A DNA stretch of 27,233 bases from Branchiostoma floridae (Eukaryota; Chordata; Leptocardii; Amphioxiformes; Branchiostomatidae). The translations under genes were made by a program, and so were the position numbers. Location of the stretch: the NCBI RefSeq assembly GCF_000003815.2, contig NC_049980.1:15284924-15312156 (forward strand), given 5' to 3'. Below are positions 1 to 11,572 of this stretch, piece by piece (positions within the stretch are counted from its first letter, which is position 1; every line of letters starts with the position of its first letter). The notes under the pieces were generated by a model that ran no database searches, had not been told where the DNA came from, and saw nothing but the letters and a program-made list of their open reading frames with translations.

Positions 1-2596
1 TGGACGGGCGTTGTAGTCTAACACTTGCAGAATTGCATTTTGGTCCCCCCCGCACGCTGACGAGGTATAACATTGCGACTGCATGGAGAATGGTGTCCCT
101 GTATCTCACAGTATTGAGGCTGTCTTGACTGGGAAGATGCTAAACCTTGTTTTTCCTGTGGCAGCCATACATACAGCACACCAAGCCCTACGCGCTGTTA
201 CGCTCTATCCGTGCGACAGTCGGCGTGGCATTCTCCTTGCCGCATCCACGCCTCGATTCGGTCATCCAACAGTCAAAATGACACATATACTCTTACCAAA
301 TGTTAAAGACAAACTTGGATGTTCTGTATCCCAAAGATTACGTCAAAAAAGGATAGATTGAATCCTTGACACCGCACCCATACCAGCAGGTTGAACACAA
401 AAATTGAAATTTGGGCACTTTTTTTTCGTGACCCACTGACGTGAGTAGCCCTGGTGCTCGTTCCACGAATTTATAATCATAAGGAGTTTGATAACATATG
501 TAAGGAAATTACACACGCTTTCTATTGATATATCACACATTAAAATTGATGCATAAACAGCGGAAATATGATCAGCCAAAGTTGATATTCCAAACTTTTT
601 GTGCCGAGTTTAGTTACTTCCGCAAAGTACCATTTCTTGGAAAAAAGGATGATGTTCTCTTTGATACAACACAACTATCCAGAGAATTCAGCTTGAGTTG
701 CCGTGATGTCATTTCCAGACTGCCCAGTACCCCTGCCGTCAGTCTTACTGGGGCATGACGGAAGCCCTCGTCGATGCTCTAAATTTAAAGAACCCAACTA
801 TTAACGAATGCTAGATAGGATTTTCTTATGTGTAAAAGCTGTGTGTGTGTCTCTATTGACACAATAATTACATACGCATAAAGTGTGACACAATGTGACA
901 TGCTGCCATGTCACACTTGTTGATATCGTCCAGCTGTGCGAACACAACAACATTCAGGATGCTGAATACAACTTACTCAAACTTTGTTTGGAGTCACAGT
1001 TCCGTTTTGTCAGAATACCACATAATCTTTACAGATAATCCAACAAAAGTATTGTCATGGAAGGACATACTTTTAATGAATTACAAGATCATACATTTCA
1101 GAAATATCTTGGATGACTTCGACTCTGTTGGTTGATGCTTGCCATCACTAGGAGGGCACGTTGGTGGCATTTCCATGGATACTGTTACCAGGGGTGTGGA
1201 CCCTATCATCGCTCACGGTGGTATCAAACGCCGGATGATGAGTAACCTACAATGTCATGTCACCAACAACTTTATCCCGACACGCAGTCGCATTTCCTAA
1301 ACATTCTATGCTACCAATGATAGTAAAATGATAATGATAATGATGATAATAATAGTGATTATCAAATGCCCTTGAACCAGTTTTTATGCAATGCGCAATG
1401 GGATGGGGGTCTACATCAGAAAAGAAAAGAAGAGGAGGGTGCTATTTAGAAGCTGCACCAGAAGTCAAGATGGTATGCCGACTATTCAGTCCACACTCTG
1501 TCAGGACCTGGGGGGTATAAATTTCCTGGACCCATTCCGGGGCAGGCAGACTTGGAAGCAGATCTCTCTAGCTGCCCTGCCTACATTTCTCCTGGTCGTG
1601 ATCACGGCAAGGCTGTCCCTGTAGACTTCTCCAACAGTCTCTGCGCAACAAACTACAGACAGAATGAACAACAGATATGAAGGTATGAAATACGCTTTTT
1701 TGTTGAGTTAGATCTGCTGGCAGTAGAAAAAGTATTTTAGACACATTTGCTGAACATTCCGTGCTACAATATGCGTATATGTAGGTGAACATTTCAATAT
1801 TATTAACCTAACGGAGTCACGCTAAGTAAGATAAAAAGCTTTTATTAGTTTTAAGTAGCTTCATCGTATAGTTGGTGTACCAGTGACGGAAATTGAATTG
1901 CACTGGCATCGAGTGTTGCAAGCTGATGTACTGCAAGTTTCCGTTTGACTGACAGGGATAGAGATAGAGGTTTCCTTGCCATGGCATGTGAGTACATTGT
2001 CTGGGGCGATCTTCACAAGTAGTAACTTTAAAAGCACTTCGAACTTTGCGTTGTAATACATACACAACTTAAACAATCTTCATCTACTCTGCATTTTGAG
2101 GACCTATTAATTTGAGGTGTAATAGATGAAGTATTGATGCATACTTCCCACCGTTCCACCCATACCCATTCTCCAGACGTCCATTTGCATAGCGCTTTGA
2201 CGCACGTATCACATGTGTAGAAACGGTAACGCTTTCAGACATTTTACATTTCGGTTAAGTCAGGCACAGCGAGTCGTTACGGGAATCTCCCCCCAGAAGG
2301 ACTCGTCGGTACACGAATTCTTTATACCTCAAACCAAGGAGGTTTGCTCAAACGATGACAAAATCTTATATAATGTAATCTACTTTGGGAGGGACTGGGG
2401 CGCACCCTACGTCCTGCACGTCTCGGGAAGACAGTATAAACCCTGACACCTAGAGTATAAAGAGCATTGGGGAAAAGAGTTATCCCTGATTGCCAGGGAT
2501 AACAAAGAGCAGAAGGGCACTTCCATGTATTATGAGGGTATAAGGAAGTTAGATAAATAGAGAAAGAAGGGCTTGTCCACTCAAATCACATACCTC
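1..2596. other. no supportable gene; possible decayed coding frame at 1450-1680
   Basis: AT-rich sequence whose short open frames lack coding character. One frame without a start codon, from after the TAG at 1447-1449 to the TGA at 1678-1680 (76 codons), reads like protein in composition (segments such as GPGGYKFPGPIPGQ and ISPGRDHGKAVPVDF). I do not recognise it and saw no good acceptor in front of it. A short (AAT/GAT)n patch lies near 1327-1362. Confidence 0.4.
2479..2503. repeat. perfect 10-bp hairpin GTTATCCCTG / CAGGGATAAC
   Basis: Perfect 10-base arms around a five-base loop (ATTGC), about 95 bp before the assembly gap. I see no gene it could serve; it may be chance or the trace of a small element. 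Confidence 0.6.
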
Positions 2597-2747
2597 NNNN
2601 NNNNNNNNNNNNNNNNNNNNNNNNNNNNNNNNNNNNNNNNNNNNNNNNNNNNNNNNNNNNNNNNNNNNNNNNNNNNNNNNNNNNNNNNNNNNNNNNNNNN
2701 NNNNNNNNNNNNNNNNNNNNNNNNNNNNNNNNNNNNNNNNNNNNNNN
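2597..2747. other. assembly gap (151 Ns)
   Basis: Unresolved bases in the assembly. Translated frames crossing it are meaningless. Confidence 0.99.
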
Positions 2748-5700
2748 TCTTTTCTCGGATGATAAATTCTCCTTTGTAACAAATCATACACCAAGTATAT
2801 GATTGTTGTGCCACATTTTGTAATGATAGGGTTTGCAGTCTAAAAGCATTCCCAAAATAGATCATGTAAAAATAAACACAGGGATTGATGTATATGTGTA
2901 ACAGATATACTTATAACAACTGGAAAGCAATGATCTTGATAGAAATGTCACAGTTTACATTTGAAGATGCAAAGAGAGAGATTCTCTGTATCCTAGAAGA
3001 CTTTCCTGGCAGATCGGATTCTACATTAGCACTGTGCACTGGAATCGTTCTTCTGTAGTTCCTTATTGCTTATGAGAACTGGCCTTTACATACTAGTATG
3101 TAGTAATACACGTGGACGGTAACTGGTACTTCATGGTACCTCTACGTTACCTACAGAACTAAACTTGAAAAAAACACCAACTTGAGGCTTCTGACCTTCA
3201 AAACTAAGAACTTGAAAAACATCACGACTTGTGAATATATTACTGTGGAAGCTGGTGAAGCAGTGGGTGAAGGGTACCTAATCAGGTCACATCACAAGCG
3301 CGTTTGCGATTCTAGTCCGGGTCACCGTCACGCATACCCCTGTCATGTCAAACCTGCTGCTCCTGCAGCCCCTGACAGTCTGTGACAACTGAACAAGACA
3401 GACGCTTTTAGGAACTAAATCAGAGGAGACGGACTGAGAACTGGTAATGCAACGAGGTCCCTCCAAAACGCCTGTCCCTGTACATAGGAAATGTAATTAA
3501 GTTTTATGGGAAGAATAGTCATTGCACATAGGAAATAGCTTTATTGCATTTAAGGAAAAAACATACACTAGATTCTTTGAAGTATGGAAGAACTGCCGCA
3601 GTGCATACTAATTATCATTACTGATTGACTGACAGATCGTATCACTGTGAACTCAGTTTGTTTCAAAACGCTGTTTTACAGTTTTGAATTCTAGAAGAGG
3701 TTTCACGATCCAGAGCTATTTTTCTCCGACATGGGGCCATATATAGGAGACCTGATACCTGAAATCCGATAGGCTGGATGAAAAGATCAATCATGATTGG
3801 TGGTTGTTGTTGACCTAGTGTAATCAATACTCATTACAACATATCGGCAACAGTGAGGTGGTCGCTGCCGGGAAAACCATTGCCACTCTCGCAGTTATGA
3901 CAACATACAGCCCGATAATACATAAACCTGACACAGAGATATCATGTGATATAAAACAAAGTGCAAACGTGTAATTTGTTATTGGCACTAAAAGATGGGC
4001 ATAGCAACGCTGTCAGGGTTTTCGTGAAGCTGTAAACTGAGATACTACCACGCCTGCCGTTACATCGTACATACTTGTTACAGTGAACATCACTGAGACA
4101 TAGATAACTTTCAACGTGTTATGGTTTGGTTCAAAATATAAAAGCGACACATACAGTGTGCTTCCGACGCCAATCTGCCAATTTATGTTCTATGTCAACT
4201 TGTAATACTGAAATGTGTCACATATTCTTACATATTGTGACAAACACAAATTCTCACAGAACAAAGCTATGGGAAGCAGCCCCACTGATCCAAGGATTTA
4301 CAAGAAAAACTTTAATCCATGCATGCGGTACCCGGAATCCTCTAGCCGATACTGGGTTTGGTGTTCATGTGGTTGTCTCATGATCTCAACCGTGTAGGAG
4401 TCATTCAGCCAAGATATACGTCATTGATTGTTGGCTACTCAACAAATTACTACTACTAAAGAGCCCTTTCCATTAGACAGTGATCACTGAGCGACCGTCA
4501 GTGACCAAAATTAGATTTCTGACATCCTTGACTTTTCTTAAGACAAAAAAAACAACACAAAAACGTATTAAAGTTTACTAGTTATCTATGAAATTCGCAA
4601 AGCGATCAGTCAAATCCTTGGTCGCTCGGCGGTCGCCGCGCTTTCGCAGTCTTTTTATGAAATGGTGCGTAACGAACAAAACATTGTTGGTCGTACGTCT
4701 CAATATTCTTTTTTCTCTGCGAGGTTTTGGGGTGGTTCGCCATAACATGTAATTGATAAGACAACACTGCTAGTGCATCATCTTTTGGAAGCGGGCCACT
4801 GACTTGTTTCGGCCACCATGTTCGTACTTGGCCGCAGTGTCAGCACGGCATGCTGGAAATAACCAGAATTACTGTCGGTGATAAAACAAAAAAGGTGGAG
4901 GTCACGCAATAATACGTCTTCCGGCATGCCAGCACTCACAGAATACAGATAAAGTACCCTTGATAACATTATAAAAACTTCTGCTTCGAAAGCAGAGACC
5001 AGTTTCATATCTCACATATATGTCTAGCATGCAATAGATAAATCATTTGTGAGAACGGTAAAGCTCAAGCTGGGTGTGTACAGACCTTTGGTACATGGAA
5101 TTGGCTTTGGGCATATGCAGTTATATTTAGCTTGAGCAAAAATAAACTTCCACCATGTAATATTTAAAGAACAAGGCTGGCGGACTGGCACTTAACGACG
5201 GAGATCAAATGGCTTCGGAAGCACACTGTAGGTGACAAGTATTGATCATTTAATCATTTATGCATGGATCGCTGTGTTTATTGAAGTTACGCTTCGGTAT
5301 TGTGCGCTTAGAAAGTTCCTAAATTTAAAACTTTTTTGTTTGCAACAAAGTGCGTTGCTTGAAATGTACTTACCAGTATGTCGATAAGTTTATGACTCTA
5401 CCAGTTTATGGTCGAGTTTATGGTCTACCATTATGGTATTGGCCAGATTTAACGCCGCTCTTTCCAGGCTAGTGGTCAATGAGAGATTTTATAGGGTTGT
5501 ACTTGCTCTGTTCATTTTACGCCGCCGATAAGATTATGCAAATTTAATGATCCACAAATTGTGTAATGAAAGTTAGCCATTGGTATTCAAACAAAACAGG
5601 GTATGCGGGGTAACCGAATTTGGAGATATGTGCATATGTGCATTGTGCATATATTAGCTTCGAGTAAAACCCACTATCTATATAGCCTCTTGGGAAAGTA

Positions 5701-5836
5701 TTGGTTGTCTACATTGATGTAGTGTAATGCCGCCATTATCAGTGAATTATGACAGCTTTATTGTTAACAGAATTCATTAAGATGTGATTTATGAATTATG
5801 ACAAACAGACTTGATTTTTCGTGGTTCCCTCACCAG
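2748..5836. other. no supportable gene
   Basis: AT-rich DNA with scattered short open frames only. Around 3240-3350 a stretch looks vaguely tRNA-SINE-like. Around 4480-4650 the motif GAGCGACC recurs in inverted orientation. Neither is good enough to call as an element. Confidence 0.4.
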
Positions 5837-5985
5837 ACACGTACCTCCAGCGCGCCCTGAAACGCCAGGTGCGGTCCCTGCGGAGGATCTGCAACATGTG
5901 CGTGCTGGGCATCCAGAGGATGAAGCAGATGCAGATCAAGATTGACTCACTATCGTCAGTCAAGAAAATGATCGCATGGCACTGA
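5837..5985 (+). CDS. terminal coding exon of an unrecognised plus-strand gene (partial)
   Basis: A CTCACCAG acceptor is followed by two phase bases and 48 codons to TGA at 5983-5985. Codon use is strongly G/C at third positions (CTG, CAG, AAG, GTG, ATC), unlike the AT-rich surroundings, which marks it as real coding sequence. The peptide is basic and likely helical (TYLQRALKRQVRSLRRIC... IQRMKQMQIKIDSL), possibly coiled coil. AATAAA at 6437-6442 could end the transcript. I cannot find the preceding exon in the 5.8 kb upstream, so the intron is long or the exon is a stray duplicate. I do not recognise the family. Confidence 0.5.
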
Positions 5986-6436
5986 TCGGGAAAAGACTTG
6001 TAAGTACATTTGTTACGTCGCTCAAATGTCTGTGATCGATACTTGGGGACCTTATTCAGAAGGACCTATGTGCCGGAGCTTGGTCTGCAGAGTACCTGCA
6101 TGGAACAAGACTACAAATGTTGCATTTTAGCTTCGCAACCTACGCATAACTTTCAGTCGGTCTTGAATTGGTTAGAAATCAGCAAACTTTCTGCATCGTT
6201 CGTTTCTTCCAGTAGGAAAACTAATCATCACTGACGAGGTCTAGCTCACTTGAATTTCATTCACGGAAGGCTGTGGCTGTTGTTTTAGCTCATCTGTGGT
6301 AATCTTCTGCATATGCTGATAACTTAGAATTGAAATTAATGACCAGGCCTATGTCAACCAGCTATGTAAACCCAATGAAATATGTTTTGAACCTGTTCAC
6401 CAATGGATATCGGTTTACTGAAGAGGGCAGGCATCT

Positions 6437-6442
6437 AATAAA
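6437..6442 (+). promoter_or_regulatory. candidate polyadenylation signal for the 5837-5985 exon
   Basis: AATAAA on the plus strand about 450 nt after the TGA. It is the first clear one I noticed downstream; chance occurrence in AT-rich DNA is quite possible. Confidence 0.25.
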
Positions 6443-6885
6443 ATGGTCATAAATCCTTCACTATATGCCATTACAACAGCTAAATGCGGCTGTCTATTTT
6501 CTTTTCATTGTATATGTTACTCATATTTTCTTTTTCAAATTGTCCTGGAAAATTCCAGTTTATTTTCAACAACTGCTACCTGCTACATATTAGCCATACT
6601 AAACATCTAAAATGTCCAAACAGATTGACTTACCAAAGTTTGTCTTGTCCAAATTCCACCAATAGCCATCCTTGACAACAGCCTCTTCATCATTCTGTGG
6701 AATCGTTTGTCTCAACTCTTCCGGATAAAGTGGCTTGGATGTTTGTTTTGGACACCCGCTGTGACAGGCGATAAAACTTCACCAAACCGACAAGCCCTTG
6801 CTGTACCACAATTCTATCTGTTGTATGAGTATTAGGAATATTCGGCACTTTGCCAACTCCTCCCACCACCCATGTCATCCCGGCG

Positions 6886-7089
6886 AAAGTTAAAGTTAAA
6901 GTTAAAGTTAAAGTTAAAGTTGAAGTTGAAGTTGAAGTTGAAGTTGAGGTTGAGGTTGAGGTTGAGGTTATAAAGTTAAAGTTAAAGTTAAAGTTAAAGT
7001 TAAAGTTAAAGTTAAAGTTAAAGTTAAAGTTAAAGTTAAAGTTAAAGTTAAAGTTAAAGTTAAAGTTAAAGTTAAAGTTAAAGTTAAAG
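6886..7089. repeat. hexanucleotide microsatellite (AAGTTA)n with variant blocks
   Basis: About 34 units. A short GTTAAA run is followed by a block of about five GTTGAA and four GTTGAG units, one slip (GTTATAAA), then about twenty uniform GTTAAA units. The blockwise variants indicate at least two rounds of expansion. The KLKLKL/VKVKVE open frame over it is not a protein. Confidence 0.97.
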
Positions 7090-8749
7090 ACCGAGTGAGG
7101 CTGCCAAAACTAGCCATGGGTCGGACATCTTATTGTCCCTGTACGAAAGACCTCAATACGGTCAAACTAAGACAAATGTAGCGACATCGTCATTGTATAG
7201 AATGATGCACGAAATCGCACACACGGGAAGGACCTTGGCCCCTCTACTGCTTTGCTGTCCCACGGACAAGTCTGCTCAAACTTCACAGCAGGAACATCGC
7301 TGAGTTTAGAGATTATTCCTGTTGTCAGGACATTGGGGCTATTTTGGTCCAGGGGTCTGCCAAAGGGTGTTATCGGTCGGCAGGGGATAGGCAAAACAAT
7401 CTGCAACGGGGAGCACGTACCGGATATTTTTGCCTCAAAATACACACGTGTTGTAACATATCATGTAAATTTAGAACTACATTCGAAGCACATTTCAGCT
7501 GGCAAGCTTCCTTGTTTGTAAGCCAACAACCATATGAGTAGTATTTTTTAACAGTTGTTCTTCACTGGCTGGTCAATACATACATCTGAATATTGTACAT
7601 CGGAAACTTGTAAGATAATCGTGCAATATTAGCAAACACCACGAAAAGACTGTCATGTACAGGTTCATATCTGTATGGAACCGTTTACCGTGATATGAAA
7701 TACAATCTGTCACTAAGACCAACTCAAGTAAGTTAGTAAATATGATAATGGCTAGTCTGTATATATACAAAAGAATCCCAAGTATCCTGCATTAGCAGCA
7801 TAACACAATGTAAAGTTCCGTAGCCAGCAGGTATCTGAAGAGACAGCTGCAGGACCTGACACGTGTGTGACTCATGTTCCAGGGCGAGGAAGGTGCCGTG
7901 CTGGCAGCAGGAGGCTGAGGAGACATTTCGAACGTTGGGGACACATGGAACAACAGGCGTGGTGTCTCGATGTGGAGTGTCAACTTACACTTTGCATACC
8001 GGATGTCATTGGAGGAACATCGGCTTATACTTAAGGAGAGACATTCAAGTTCAACGTGTTCCTTCTACGTTTTATGAACACTTCATCATTATTCACCCCA
8101 CTCCCCTTCTATGTATCTCAAATATAGCTATAAAGCTACTTTAGCGAGCACTAAATACTGGAGATTTTAGTAAATAGTATTCCTAACTCATTGCCTATTG
8201 AAAGTATTTGACACAGATGGCATTTGATGCGAGCTAAAAGCGGAAGAAAGATGGGAGCAAATGGCTTTAACGTGCACTAGAATAAGCAGCAGTAGGAAAG
8301 GTATTACGAGGTGGAGAAACATATTGTTGGCTGGTTGGTTTGCTTTTCCGAAAAAGCAGGATAGCAGGATAAGAGTTGTATGTCAGAAGCGGAGATGATA
8401 GGCAGGCAAATGCAACGACATTACACAAATTATGGCGTTTATGATAGGATAAAAGGAACTAACACATTGTTTCCGATAAACGTAGTACTATATATATTTA
8501 TAGATATGCGTTTTGCATGGTTTGAGCAGGCTTTGGACTAAGTTATGTAAATATGGCTAAGAATTTCATGTCTCTATACAGGCACATTTGTGTCATACAA
8601 TCATCCGCTCCAACCAAATGGACCAAACTGACAGTGTGTAAATAGTCTCGCTCCGGGCCCGGCCTGACTCAATTTTACGAGGCAGACCGTTGAAATTCAA
8701 ACACAGGAAAATAACCGCAAATAATTTCATGGGGTTGGTACAATATAGG

Positions 8750-9090
8750 CTATAGGAGAATTCTTTTCACAGACAGTATGTACTTACCTTGCTTACGTTT
8801 CGATGTCTCTAAGACACCTTCCTCAGAGCTTCTAACTGGAGTTCTGCTTTTCGCCGCTATATGTATAGCCGACAATCCCAGTCATCCCCAGAGATGAACC
8901 TGGGCGGGGGATACAAACTTAGTCACGTTTGGGATTGTGTTCTCGCCACAAAAGTGCCACCTACATCGGCTACATATAGCAACGAGAAGCAAAATTCCAG
9001 TTAGAAGCTCTGAGGAAGGTGTCTGAGAGACGTCAAAACGTAAGCAAAGTGACTACATACTGTCTGTGTAAAGGAATTCTCATATATCCT
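8750..9090. mobile_element. Penelope-like element 3' end in a foldback arrangement, copy 1
   Basis: Two arms of about 120 bp (about 8750-8872 and 8965-9090) are inverted repeats: AGAGCTTCTAACTGGA in the left arm answers TCCAGTTAGAAGCTCT in the right. The roughly 90 bp between them reads on the plus strand as a peptide like NxGGGYKLSHVWDCVL. This resembles the tail of the GIY-YIG endonuclease domain of Penelope-like retroelements (typically NRDGGY..PHxWDP). An inverted partial copy fused to the 3' end is consistent with the complex repeats PLEs leave behind. Family assignment is from recognition, not a search. Confidence 0.6.
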
Positions 9091-9185
9091 ACAGTAAAAA
9101 ACAACTTAGAAACAACAATTCCCAGAAGAGATTATACTTTGGTTTCAATTTGATACTTGACGCCTATAATTAGTCTCCAAGCAAA

Positions 9186-9278
9186 TCTTTCGGTTGGCAA
9201 GAAAATTTCTACTGGTCGAACCGGTAGCCCTGGATATTATTTCGGTCAGCGCGTGCTATCTTGCCAACTGAAAGATCA
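9186..9278. repeat. short imperfect inverted repeat beside the foldback
   Basis: ATCTTTCGGTTGGCAAGA at the left and TCTTGCCAACTGAAAGAT at the right pair with one or two mismatches around a 55-60 bp loop. Also present at about 20551-20643 in copy 2. It could be the ends of a tiny non-autonomous element or part of the Penelope remnant. Confidence 0.55.
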
Positions 9279-9286
9279 GCTGATTA

Positions 9287-9400
9287 GCCTGGATCATTGT
9301 CAAAAGTGTAATTACTGGTCAAAAGTGTAATTATTTGGTAATTACTTGTCAAAAGTGTAATTTCACACGTTAGCCTGGAACATTGTCAAAAGTGTAGTTA
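9287..9400. repeat. short minisatellite, TGTCAAAAGTGTAATTA-like units, copy 1
   Basis: Four imperfect copies of a ~17 bp unit (core GTCAAAAGTGTA), spaced irregularly. The counterpart in copy 2 lies at about 20652-20768. Confidence 0.7.
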
Positions 9401-11335
9401 CCGATCTATTTTCGCACTGGCTGCGATCCGGTCGTGTCTGTGAACAACCGTAGTGAAATCAACAACACTAATGTGAAAGGCTAATGATAGGTCTTTGCAC
9501 AAGTCGTCACATTTTGCAGACCGTTCGGACCCTTGAAAAGGTTACCTTGGGCAGTAACATTAACAACGGTCAACCTGGGCAATGTAAATGCAGAGCTGTT
9601 CAATACTTGAAATAAACAAACGAAATCATATCCCAGAAAGGCTTGTGTGGATTGTGTTCAGGTTTTCTTTCTATCTTGTTTAGGCATGGGGTAGAGAGAC
9701 ACGTGGAGTACAGACCTAGAAACATTATGTATGTGCTGGGAGAAGATAGGATGGGAGAGATGGCAGCGATTAACAGTTATTTCCAACTTCTACCTCTGCT
9801 TATACAAAAGCCATTTTGTTGGTAATTTATTACCATACACATCATAGCATTTCCTGTTACCTTAGCATAAGTTAAAAGACGGCAAACCTGACAGGGGCAC
9901 ACACGTGTGGTGCCTCGTATCCCGTGCTATGTCCGTTTCAGACAGGCATGCAGGGTATGTGATCTGCCAGCAACATGTACAGATGATATTACGAGATATA
10001 GCGGGTGTCTCTCTGAGTTTATTTTGTAAAGAGGCAATCTTAAAAGTATCAGTAAATAACGCATGAACAATGCTTGTCCCCAAGAACAACTTATTTCGAA
10101 TTAATATATCTGAAAGAAAGTGTGGATCTTGTTAAGATATAGAATGCTTTCTTGTCAGTTAGCGAAATTGTAAGACAGCTTGAACAAACATTCTTCCCGA
10201 TACATATGGCATAACTTCTAATCAAATCCCGGTGCGTGTGAGACAGATTCCGAAACTTTGCCCCACGGTAACAGGGAACTGTAAGATAGCGAGCTTCTCA
10301 ACGAATTAATTCCGTTATACCGTCCAGTCTCTAATCAGTCAACACTAGCTCTGGTATGACTATTGGAAATGGTAGTGTCTGGGCTGCTCGGGTGGGTAGT
10401 GTCGTTCCATAATCTTCACTGGAAACTAACGGTCGTTTTTATGGCGCACAGTGCCCATTGTGAATGTACACATGACTGTAAAACCATACTGAGCCTTTCC
10501 ATGTCCATTAGTGCGGGGCGGTGCGCAGCTTTAACCTTATGTCAGGACATCTCCACCGGCTAGATAAAGTGCATCAGCGCATCGTACATGTAGGGAAACT
10601 GACAGTTGTACGTCAGTTATGGTCGTCCGACCCATTTTGAAAAGTCTGTGAGGATGAGCCATTACCTGAAGGACCTGATGCATTTGTCAGGACACTAACA
10701 CGCCAAATGGACAGGTTTGTCGTAATAACACATAAAGGCCCTGTTATGACGTGCAGGGAGCACGTGCCCAGGATGTCAGTCGCATACGGTCTACAGCCTG
10801 TACGGTCTACAGGTATCCTAACCTCGGTCTTTTAGTCACACGCCAAAACACTTCTATGCTTATGTGCCAGTGACGTGCTCGTGCGGGGTGTTGAAGTTTT
10901 GGAAATTCAGAATTACCTAATGCATTTTCCATCATTATAGCGGTCTGTATATGTTAGACTACCTACGTCAAGAAGGAGACTGAAAAGCAACCCCTAGTGA
11001 CCTTTATTTCAAAATCGTGTCTGTGCACACGTCAGGCCTGTCGTCTTGACTTTTGGCTCACATATATGATTTGCCTCCGTTGAAAGTTCAACTTAAATTC
11101 TAGTCAGCTATTGAATTGGGTTGATATTCATGAACAAACCATTATGGACTGAAAATCAACAGCAAGGTTAGCATTCTACTGACTGAGAGAGATCGTGGAG
11201 ATTTCTGAAATCATGAGCACGCGACAACAAGTACTTTGCATTACAAGCACCATACTACTGCACACAGAGATTGGGATTTCGTTTGATTCCATCAGCCCAA
11301 AAATTGGGAGGCAAAGTATCTAATTGGCTATGCAC
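9401..11335. other. 3' spacer downstream of gene A, no gene seen
   Basis: Unique-looking AT-rich spacer without coding character. The blocks about 10007-10228 and 10429-10590 are absent from copy 2, so they are either insertions here or deletions there; I could not find clear target-site duplications. Open frames at 9643-9825 and 10363-10563 lie in copy-variable DNA and are not supported as genes. Confidence 0.5.
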
Positions 11336-11341
11336 TTTATT
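11336..11341 (-). promoter_or_regulatory. polyadenylation signal AATAAA of gene A
   Basis: TTTATT on the plus strand reads AATAAA on the transcript strand, about 51 nt after the stop codon. This would give a short 3' UTR. It is preserved at 22456-22461 in the A' copy. Confidence 0.6.
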
Positions 11342-11391
11342 ATACCAATCCAGTTCGTAATAACGAAATGATGGCTACGCTCAAAACATGT

Positions 11392-11572
11392 CTAGGCCAA
11401 ACACTTGACCACTGCCAGGACCAAGACGTCGAGGAACATGATGTGAAACAGTCCTTCCGTCACACGCAGCCCGGATGAGGTGATGACCGGACGGTAGTTG
11501 GGAAGCTGGCTGAGGATGTTCCACTCGTACTCACAGTAGCTGGGGCCCTGGGGTTGGGCAGGGATGCCTCGC
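11392..11572 (-). CDS. gene A exon 13: end of enzyme domain plus hydrophobic tail, stop
   Basis: Starts [18 protein letters not shown], which aligns with the last conserved stretch of HEXA. It then adds about 40 residues not found in the human enzyme: a linker with TSSG, then a mostly hydrophobic segment (GLFHIMF...VLAVV) close to the TAG at 11394-11392. This could be a GPI-attachment signal or a C-terminal membrane anchor. The lysine and cysteine near the end make GPI less clear than in B. Confidence 0.9.

Larger units (their letters stand above)
5986..8685. other. no supportable gene apart from the (AAGTTA)n array
   Basis: Open frames on both strands over 7167-7521 overlap each other and neither resembles a family I know. 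At 7876-7914 a CCAG acceptor opens a short frame GEEGAVLAAGG and stop that could be a tiny terminal exon, but it is too short to support. Confidence 0.4.

Noticed and set aside
3240-3350. tRNA-derived SINE: A-box-like AGCAGTGGGTGAAG and B-box-like GCGATTCTAGTCC
   Set aside because: The B box departs from GGTTCGAATCC, there is no cloverleaf and no tail repeat or target-site duplication.
6850-7098. Plus-strand frame of alternating VKVEV and KLKLKL
   Set aside because: Translation of the (AAGTTA)n array.
7167-7521. Overlapping open frames of about 90 codons on both strands
   Set aside because: No recognisable family, no splice context and no coding bias that favours either strand.
7876-7914. 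Possible tiny plus-strand terminal exon GEEGAVLAAGG-stop after a CCAG acceptor
   Set aside because: Only 11 codons; too short to separate from chance.
9003-9040. Hammerhead ribozyme as found in some Penelope-like elements (CTGAGGA ... AAAACGT)
   Set aside because: The conserved CTGATGA core is CTGAGGA here and I could not fit the three stems.
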